64,000 nt of DNA from Alicyclobacillus sp. Lineage in GTDB: Bacteria > Bacillota > Bacilli > Alicyclobacillales > Alicyclobacillaceae. The stretch covers positions 1-64,000 of the forward strand of contig JAIMAY010000001.1 in the NCBI GenBank assembly GCA_023511725.1, written 5' to 3'. The notes beneath the pieces are model-generated. The model saw only the letters and a list, made by a program, of their open reading frames with translations. It was not told the origin of the DNA and ran no database searches. The translations under genes were made by a program, and so were the position numbers. This document shows, one piece after another, positions 58,684 to 64,000 of the stretch (position 1 is the first letter of the stretch; every line of letters starts with the position of its first letter).

Positions 58684-59531
58684 GACCGGACATCGAACAA
58701 CAGTTGACTCTTCACGTGGACCTCACCGTTCGCGTGCTGACGGCGTTCATCCGGGAAGAGGTGGAAAAGGCCGGCTTCCGGGACGTTGTGCTGGGGCTGT
58801 CCGGCGGGATTGACTCGGCGCTCGTGGCGTTTCTCGCCGCGCGCGCTCTTGGCCCGGAGCGGGTGCACGGTGTGCTGATGCCTTACCGGACGAGCAGTCC
58901 CAACAGCCTGGCCGACGCGCGCAAGGTGGTGGAGGCGCTCGGCGTACACGCGCTCACTGTGGACATCACGGCGCCCGTCGACGCCTACTTCGCGCAGATG
59001 GACGCGCTGTTGGGGGAGCCCGCTTCCCTCCTGCGCCGGGGGAACCGGATGGCGCGTGAGCGCATGGCCACGCTGTTTGATCTCTCAGCGCATTACCGGG
59101 CGCTCGTGCTTGGGACCAGCAACAAGACGGAGTTGTTGCTGGGCTACGGCACGCAGTTTGGCGATCTCGCCAGTGCCCTCAATCCTATCGGTGACCTTTA
59201 CAAGTGCCAAGTGCGCCAGTTGGCCGCGGCGCTTGGCGTACCCGAGAGTATTCTGAGCAAGCCGCCCAGCGCGGATCTGTGGCAGGATCAGACGGATGAG
59301 CGGGAACTGGGATTCACATACGATGAGGCCGATGAGGTGCTGTTTCAGTTGGTGGACCTTCGGCTCTCCCCTGCGGAACTGCTGGACAAGGGTTACAATC
59401 CGACCTTGATCCAGACGGTGGTGCGCCGCATCCGGCTGAATCAGTACAAGCGGAGGACGCCCGTGATCGCCAAATTGTCCTCGCGCACCGTCGGCGTCGA
59501 TTTCCGATATCTGCGCGATTGGGGCTCCTGA
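58680..59531 (+). CDS. nadE: NAD+ synthase, synthetase subunit
   Basis: The 283-residue protein has the PP-loop ATP motif [13 protein letters not shown] (about 39-51), [19 protein letters not shown] and [14 protein letters not shown], all NadE signatures. It adenylates nicotinate adenine dinucleotide and amidates it to NAD+. It starts at GTG 58680, overlapping the amidase gene, so the two are coupled and probably form a two-subunit glutamine-dependent enzyme. Confidence 0.95.
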   Translation: MRPDIEQQLTLHVDLTVRVLTAFIREEVEKAGFRDVVLGLSGGIDSALVAFLAARALGPERVHGVLMPYRTSSPNSLADARKVVEALGVHALTVDITAPVDAYFAQMDALLGEPASLLRRGNRMARERMATLFDLSAHYRALVLGTSNKTELLLGYGTQFGDLASALNPIGDLYKCQVRQLAAALGVPESILSKPPSADLWQDQTDERELGFTYDEADEVLFQLVDLRLSPAELLDKGYNPTLIQTVVRRIRLNQYKRRTPVIAKLSSRTVGVDFRYLRDWGS

Positions 59532-59565
59532 TGCCTACGCATCTTCACGGGAGAGGAGATGACCT

Positions 59566-60300
59566 ATGGCAGGACATTCCAAATGGCATAACATTCAACG
59601 CAGGAAAGGGAAGCAGGACAGCATCCGCGGCCAATTGTTCACCAAGCTGTCGCGCGACATTTACAACGCCGCCAAGGAGGGAGGCGGCAATCCGGAGACC
59701 AACTTTCGGCTGAAGGTGGCCATCGAACGGGCACGGGAGAACAACCTCCCAATGGAGAATATCCAGCGAACCATCGCCAAAGCCACCGGGGCTTTGAAGG
59801 GCGTCACGTATGAGGAGCTTCTCTACGAAGGGTATGGCCCGGGCGGCGTCGCAGTGATGCTCGAGATTGTCACGGACAACCGAAACCGTACAGCGGCGGA
59901 TGTACGTCACATCTTTTCCAAGCGTGGCGGCAACCTTGGAGAGTCCGGTTGCGTCAACTGGATGTTTCGACGTGTCGGACAGATTGTCGTGCGCCGTGAG
60001 GGTTGTCTGCTCAGCGCCGATGACCTGATGCTGTTGGCACTGGATGCCGGTGCCGATGATTTTGCGGAAGAGGACGATGTGTACGTGATCACCACAGCGC
60101 CTGAAGCTTTCTCGCAAGTGCGGGCGAAGGTTGAGGAGGCCGGGTTGCCGGTGGAGGATGCGGAACTCACGTATGTGGCCCAATCGACGGTGCCAGTTAG
60201 CGGTGAAACGGCGGATCGGGTGATGGATTTGATTGAAGCGCTCGAGGCGCACGACGACGTCCAGAATGTGTACACGAATGCTGAATGGCCGCAGGGTTGA
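59566..60300 (+). CDS. yebC: YebC/PmpR-family protein
   Basis: The 244-residue protein starts MAGHSKWHNIQRRKGKQD and has RARENNLPMENIQRTIAKATG and TDNRNRTAADVRHIFSKRGGNLG, the YebC hallmarks. Members are DNA-binding regulators, and recent work links one branch to resolving ribosome stalling at proline stretches. In Bacillus it lies in yrbC-bofC-ruvAB; the same order is seen here. AGAGGAG precedes the ATG. Confidence 0.96.
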   Translation: MAGHSKWHNIQRRKGKQDSIRGQLFTKLSRDIYNAAKEGGGNPETNFRLKVAIERARENNLPMENIQRTIAKATGALKGVTYEELLYEGYGPGGVAVMLEIVTDNRNRTAADVRHIFSKRGGNLGESGCVNWMFRRVGQIVVRREGCLLSADDLMLLALDAGADDFAEEDDVYVITTAPEAFSQVRAKVEEAGLPVEDAELTYVAQSTVPVSGETADRVMDLIEALEAHDDVQNVYTNAEWPQG

Positions 60301-60406
60301 TTCGCCCTCCTGCCTGCCAAGCCAACCTCGCATAATCCTGGAGGCGCGCGGGATGCTATACGCGTCAAGGTGAAAATGCCGGGTATGAGACGCGAGGTGG
60401 GCAATC

Positions 60407-60769
60407 ATGACACGTGCGTGGCGGAAACTGCGCTGGATGGCGGTGTTGACCACGGCGTCAGCGATGTGGGGCTGTCCGCAGCCCGCATGGGCCGACACGC
60501 CGGCTGTCACCGATTTTGGTCAGGTTCAAACGGTCGAGGCGGCAGCCGTAGCGCCGTCGTCGCAAGCGCACGCCGCGCTGTTTTTGACGTGGTATGAAGA
60601 CGGCCACGTAGAGGCCGTCACGCGCTGGGTCCGGGACGATGCAATGGCTGGCTTCGCTGGGCCACATCCCGCTTGGCGGCGGAATGACCCTTTGGGCTGT
60701 TGGTTCGCCATGCCGGTTTATGAACGGATTGTGAGACTCCCTGCCGAGGGTGACAGGGTCTTCCTTTGA
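60407..60769 (+). CDS. Secreted protein in the BofC position
   Basis: The 120-residue protein has a signal peptide (MTRAWRKLRWMAVLTTASAMWGCPQPAWA, cleavage probably after AWA). The mature part is AALFLTWYEDGHVEAVTRWV then a Trp/Pro-rich stretch and PVYERIVRLP. In Bacillus the gene between yrbC (yebC) and ruv is bofC, a forespore regulator of pro-sigma-K processing, whose mature domain also starts with an L-x-x-Y-x-D-G-x-V strand. Similarity is faint and the protein is shorter than BofC (170 residues), so the call rests on position. The ATG has GAGGTGGG upstream. Confidence 0.45.
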   Translation: MTRAWRKLRWMAVLTTASAMWGCPQPAWADTPAVTDFGQVQTVEAAAVAPSSQAHAALFLTWYEDGHVEAVTRWVRDDAMAGFAGPHPAWRRNDPLGCWFAMPVYERIVRLPAEGDRVFL

Positions 60770-60790
60770 GCATGTGGATGCGGTCGATGT

Positions 60791-60819
60791 GTCCGCCGGA
60801 CAGGGCCGGCGGACTTTTT
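60791..60819 (+). terminator. Terminator before ruvC
   Basis: GTCCGCCGG pairs perfectly with CCGGCGGAC around ACAGGG and is followed by TTTTT. Confidence 0.92.
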
Positions 60820-60893
60820 CGTCGCTGCCGCACTCGTCCCTCCCTGGTTTTCTGTTATGATCAGTACGATGAGCGGACAGGAGGACGGCGCAG

Positions 60894-61400
60894 GTGCGCA
60901 TTCTGGGTATTGACCCGGGCATCGCCCGGCTGGGTTGGGGAGTCGTTGAGCCAATAGGATCAAGGCTGCGCAGCGTCGGCTATGGTTGCCTGGAAACGAC
61001 GCCGGATCGGTCGGACCCAGAGCGGCTCAACGTGTTGTTCACTGAACTGCGTCAGATCATCACGACGTACACGCCGGATTGTGTGAGTGTGGAACAACTG
61101 TTCTTCTATAGGAATACGACCACCGCGTTTCGCGTCGGACACGCGCGTGGTGTTGCCTTGCTTGCCGCTGTGCAGGCCGGACTGCCGGTGTATGAATACA
61201 CTCCGATGCAGGTCAAGCAGGCGGTTACGGGGTATGGTGGTGCCGATAAGCGTCAGATTCAGGAAATGGTCAGGATCCTGCTGGGGCTTGCTGAATGTCC
61301 GCGGCCGGATGACGCGGCGGATGCTCTGGCGGCGGCGATTGCGCACGCGCATAGCGCCTCACTGCTCATGCAGAGCCCCCGGGGAGGACATCGCGCATGA
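60894..61400 (+). CDS. ruvC: Holliday junction resolvase RuvC
   Basis: The 168-residue endonuclease resolves Holliday junctions. Catalytic acids are Asp7 (GIDPG), Glu67 (SVEQLFF) and the C-terminal DDAADALAAAIAHAH acids and His. It starts at GTG 60894. B. subtilis lacks ruvC and uses RecU; its presence here next to ruvAB is a distinguishing feature. It overlaps ruvA by four bases. Confidence 0.97.
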   Translation: MRILGIDPGIARLGWGVVEPIGSRLRSVGYGCLETTPDRSDPERLNVLFTELRQIITTYTPDCVSVEQLFFYRNTTTAFRVGHARGVALLAAVQAGLPVYEYTPMQVKQAVTGYGGADKRQIQEMVRILLGLAECPRPDDAADALAAAIAHAHSASLLMQSPRGGHRA

Positions 61401-61999
61401 TCATTTTTATTCGGGGACGCGTGCACACCGTGGGTCCCGGCTTTGTCGACGTCGATGTCCAGGGCGTTGGGTATCGCGTGTATATTCCAGAGCCCTTCGC
61501 GCATAGGCTTGAACCGAATGCGAACATCCTCCTGTACACCTATCATCATATTCGAGAGGACATGCAGCTGTTGTTCGGTTTCGAGACGCAGGCGGATAGA
61601 GACTGGTTTGAACTCCTCCTGGGTGTCAGCGGCATCGGTCCGAAAGGTGCGATGCAGATCATTTCCGCCACCAGCTACACTTCATTCGTCCAGGCCGTGG
61701 TGCAGGAGGACGTGGAGGCGCTGGCCTCCCTGCCGGGCATTGGCAAGAAGACGGCGCAGCGATTGATTGTGGAGTTGAGGGATAAGCTCCGCACCGCTTC
61801 GCACATCGGACAAGACCCGCCGAAGCGGGGGCAGCCAGGGGTGGCGAGCGCCGTCCAGGAAGTCGTTGAGGCTCTGACAGCACTGGGATATCATGAGAGA
61901 GAAGCCAGAATCGCGTGTGAACAGGTGCTGCGTGAGCCTGAGGACCGGCCGTTGGAAACGCTGATTCGCCTGTGCTTGCAGCAGTTGGCCCGCGTCTGA
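61397..61999 (+). CDS. ruvA: Holliday junction DNA helicase subunit RuvA
   Basis: The 200-residue protein has the OB-fold N-terminus ([23 protein letters not shown]), two helix-hairpin-helix motifs ([16 protein letters not shown] and [23 protein letters not shown]) and the C-terminal domain III (about 150-200) that contacts RuvB. It binds four-way junctions and loads RuvB. Confidence 0.98.
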   Translation: MIIFIRGRVHTVGPGFVDVDVQGVGYRVYIPEPFAHRLEPNANILLYTYHHIREDMQLLFGFETQADRDWFELLLGVSGIGPKGAMQIISATSYTSFVQAVVQEDVEALASLPGIGKKTAQRLIVELRDKLRTASHIGQDPPKRGQPGVASAVQEVVEALTALGYHEREARIACEQVLREPEDRPLETLIRLCLQQLARV

Positions 62000-62033
62000 C
62001 CAGACCTGGGGCCGGGAGGAGTTAAACAACGCG

Positions 62034-63056
62034 ATGGAACAAGAACGAATCGTATCCCCCCAGTGGTCCGGCGAAGACGCTGTCTTCGATTCGCTGCGGC
62101 CGCGTTTTCTGGACGATTATATCGGTCAAACGACCGTCAAAGAGAACCTTCGGGTGTTCATCCAGGCGGCCCGGGAGCGGGCCGAAGCATTGGACCACGT
62201 GTTGCTGTACGGGCCGCCGGGATTGGGGAAGACGTCGCTTTCGATGATCATTGCGAACGAGTTGGGCGTGCAGATCCGCGTGACGTCGGGACCGGCCATC
62301 GAGCGGCCGGGCGACCTGGCTGCCATCTTGACGAATCTGCAGCCCGGCGATGTGCTTTTCATCGATGAGATCCACCGGCTGTCTCGGGCGGTGGAGGAAG
62401 TGCTGTATCCGGCGATGGAGGATTTCGCTATCGACATTCTTATCGGCAAAGGACCGAGCGCGCGAACCATCCGACTGGACTTGCCGGCCTTCACGTTGAT
62501 TGGGGCCACCACGCGCGCAGGGCTGCTATCGGCACCTTTGCGGGATCGGTTCGGGGTTCTGCTTCACCTCGATTACTACTCGACGGAGGATCTTGCCACC
62601 ATCGTCCGCCGCTCCGCCGACATTCTGCGAATTCCGGTGGATCCCGAGGCAGCGTTGGAAATTGCGCGGCGTGCACGCGGAACGCCCCGGATTGCCAACC
62701 GTCTCCTGCGGCGCGTGCGAGACTTTGCCCAGGTCGAACAGGCCTCGGTGATCACGGCGGATGTGGCAGCGCGTGCCTTGGACCGGTTACACGTGGATAC
62801 AGCAGGGCTGGATGAGCTCGACTACAAAATCCTCCGGACCATGTTGGAGAAATTCGGCGGCGGCCCGGTCGGGCTGGACACCTTGGCTGCTGCGGTGGGC
62901 GAGCCGGCCGACACGATTGAGGACGTGTACGAACCGTATCTTCTGCAGATGGGATTCATTCAGAGGACACCGCGCGGACGTGTCACCACAGCGAGAACAT
63001 GGCGTCACTTTGGTCTTCCAGTGCCCGAGACGGGGTGCAGTTCTCAGTGCCCCTAG
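62034..63056 (+). CDS. ruvB: Holliday junction DNA helicase RuvB
   Basis: The 340-residue AAA+ motor has Walker A GPPGLGKT (60-67), Walker B FIDEIH (109-114), the sensor/arginine segment GATTRAG (158-164) and a winged-helix C-terminus ([17 protein letters not shown]). It drives branch migration with RuvA. GGAGGAG precedes the ATG. It is followed by sigI at a short distance. Confidence 0.98.
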   Translation: MEQERIVSPQWSGEDAVFDSLRPRFLDDYIGQTTVKENLRVFIQAARERAEALDHVLLYGPPGLGKTSLSMIIANELGVQIRVTSGPAIERPGDLAAILTNLQPGDVLFIDEIHRLSRAVEEVLYPAMEDFAIDILIGKGPSARTIRLDLPAFTLIGATTRAGLLSAPLRDRFGVLLHLDYYSTEDLATIVRRSADILRIPVDPEAALEIARRARGTPRIANRLLRRVRDFAQVEQASVITADVAARALDRLHVDTAGLDELDYKILRTMLEKFGGGPVGLDTLAAAVGEPADTIEDVYEPYLLQMGFIQRTPRGRVTTARTWRHFGLPVPETGCSSQCP

Positions 63057-63101
63057 AAATGCCTGACGACGTGCGAATCTCTGTAGAGCGAGGTGGCCCG
63101 G

Positions 63102-63848
63102 GTGGGGGTCTTGCCCTTTCGGCGCCGTAGGAGCGAGGACAGCAAGGTCTTGCAGAACCTGCTGGAACTTGCTCAGTCCGGCGATGATGAGGCGCGGAAT
63201 GAACTGATTCGGACATACACCCCGTTTATCCTGCGCATCGCCTCGCAGACGGCGCGCCGTTATATTGATCGGGATAGGGATGATGAGTTCAGCATCGCCC
63301 TGATGGGGATGAACGAAGCCATCGACCGGTTCGATGCGAGCAAGCAGGTGAACTTCCTGGCTTTCGCGGAGACCATCATCCGGCGCCGCCTTATCGACTA
63401 TTTTCGGTCGCAGCGCGCTCAGCAGCGCAGCGTGCCGTGGACAGAATTCGATGTGGCGGACGATGAAGATAACGTCGTCAACTACATCGAGATCAAGACA
63501 TCGTTGGAAGCGCACGAGCAGGCTGAGGAGCAGGCATTGCGGCGGCAGGAGATAGAGGAGTACGCTCGCCTGTTGACCGAGTTCGGGCTGTCCTTCGGGG
63601 ATTTGGTCGACGTATCGCCGAAGCATCAGGACGCTCGGCGAAACGCGATGCAGGTGGCGCGCCTCGTGGCTGCGGATGAGGAGATGCGCCGCTATGTCTG
63701 GGAGCGGCATGCACTGCCGCTGAAATGGCTCGAGGATCGTGCAGGCGTATCGCGCAAGACCATGGAACGGCAGCGAAAGTACATCCTCGCCATTGTGCTG
63801 TTGCTGTGCGGGGACTTTCAATATCTCAAGTCTTACATCGCGGAGTGA
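63102..63848 (+). CDS. sigI: RNA polymerase sigma factor SigI
   Basis: The 248-residue protein has the SigI-type region 2 (LLELAQSGDDEARNELIRTYTPFI, DEFSIALMGMNEAIDRFDASK, FLAFAETIIRRRLIDYFRSQ) and a C-terminal SigI_C helix-turn-helix (LPLKWLEDRAGVSRKTMERQRKYI). SigI responds to heat or envelope stress in Bacillus and to polysaccharides in clostridia. I prefer GTG 63102 (GAGGTGG upstream); GTG 63093 is also in frame. The anti-sigma gene follows 18 bp downstream. Confidence 0.93.
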   Translation: MGVLPFRRRRSEDSKVLQNLLELAQSGDDEARNELIRTYTPFILRIASQTARRYIDRDRDDEFSIALMGMNEAIDRFDASKQVNFLAFAETIIRRRLIDYFRSQRAQQRSVPWTEFDVADDEDNVVNYIEIKTSLEAHEQAEEQALRRQEIEEYARLLTEFGLSFGDLVDVSPKHQDARRNAMQVARLVAADEEMRRYVWERHALPLKWLEDRAGVSRKTMERQRKYILAIVLLLCGDFQYLKSYIAE

Positions 63849-63866
63849 CGGGAGGGGGCACCGGAC

Positions 63867-64000
63867 ATGCGCAGGACGGGCATCGTCATGCAGGTGGATC
63901 CGGCCCATGCCATTGTTTTGACCCCGGACGGGGAGTTCTGTCGCATCCCCTTTCGGGAGGGTATGTCTGTAGGCGTCGAGGTCGAGTGGGAGACATCCGC
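63867..64000 (+). CDS. rsgI: Anti-sigma-I factor RsgI, N-terminus only
   Basis: The 44 codons before the window end read MRRTGIVMQVDPAHAIVLTP, DGEFCRIPFREGMSVGVEVEW, the RsgI N-terminal domain that binds SigI in the cytoplasm. GGAGGGGG precedes the ATG. The membrane segment and the extracytoplasmic sensor domain, which would show the signal, lie beyond the window. Confidence 0.9.
   Translation, partial: MRRTGIVMQVDPAHAIVLTPDGEFCRIPFREGMSVGVEVEWETS

Noticed and set aside
1-64000. CRISPR array, rRNA genes or prophage
   Set aside because: No regularly spaced repeats, no rRNA signatures and no phage structural genes were seen; the holin-like gene at 45820 is a chromosomal YvlD-type protein.

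Overview
The window comes from a high-GC, endospore-forming member of the Bacilli. The sequence shows sporulation genes (ytxC, cotJABC, yunB, a SafA-like LysM protein, a CotS/YutH-like kinase, GerP-like proteins), three T-box leaders, strong AAGGAGG ribosome binding sites and Bacillus-type gene order (ytxC-thrS, infC-rpmI-rplT, pheS-pheT-zapA-cvpA-mutS2, yebC-x-ruvC-ruvA-ruvB, sigI-rsgI). An Alicyclobacillaceae-like thermophile is my guess from the base composition and from an aerobic CO-dehydrogenase-type cluster; it is not proven.

Layout. 0-5.3 kb: the 5' end of a transposase leaving the window, a double-GNAT protein, a YyaL/DUF255 thioredoxin-fold gene cut in frame by a 48-nt insertion carrying three stops and two hairpins, an SGNH hydrolase and a Prx6-like peroxiredoxin. 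5.5-8.4 kb: a divergent cluster of six related GerPA/GerPF-like domains in five genes, with a GerPC-like protein and an Hsp20; this is the least described part of the window. 8.5-10.8 kb: tRNA-Leu, tRNA-Val, a secreted protein, two 42-residue ORFs, a candidate small RNA and a thioesterase. 10.9-16.7 kb: ytxC, T-box-thrS, L20-type leader-infC-rpmI-rplT and a SpoU methyltransferase. 16.7-19.3 kb: DedA, a YuiD-like membrane protein and cotJABC. 19.4-25.3 kb: a coxGDEMSL-type molybdenum hydroxylase operon. 25.3-28.3 kb: pheA, a beta-hydroxyacid dehydrogenase and a PfkB sugar kinase. 28.3-34.7 kb: a LacI-controlled oligosaccharide uptake and debranching operon. 34.8-41 kb: T-box-proB-proA, lrgAB with a LysR regulator, and a gluzincin peptidase. 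41-48.6 kb: T-box-pheST, zapA, cvpA, a holin-like protein and mutS2. 48.7-57.7 kb: a class A PBP, tyrS behind a short attenuator, yunB, a chemoreceptor and two spore-coat genes. 57.8-64 kb: a split glutamine-dependent NAD synthetase, yebC, a BofC-like ORF, ruvCAB, sigI and the start of rsgI.

How the genes work together. Translation supply dominates (three T-box-controlled operons for Thr, Pro and Phe, tyrS, the L20 operon, two tRNAs). Sporulation genes are scattered through the window and several have CATANNNT boxes typical of sigma-E/sigma-K promoters. Substrate and energy use is represented by the cox-type cluster and the LacI-regulated sugar operon. All calls come from reading the sequence; no database search was run.
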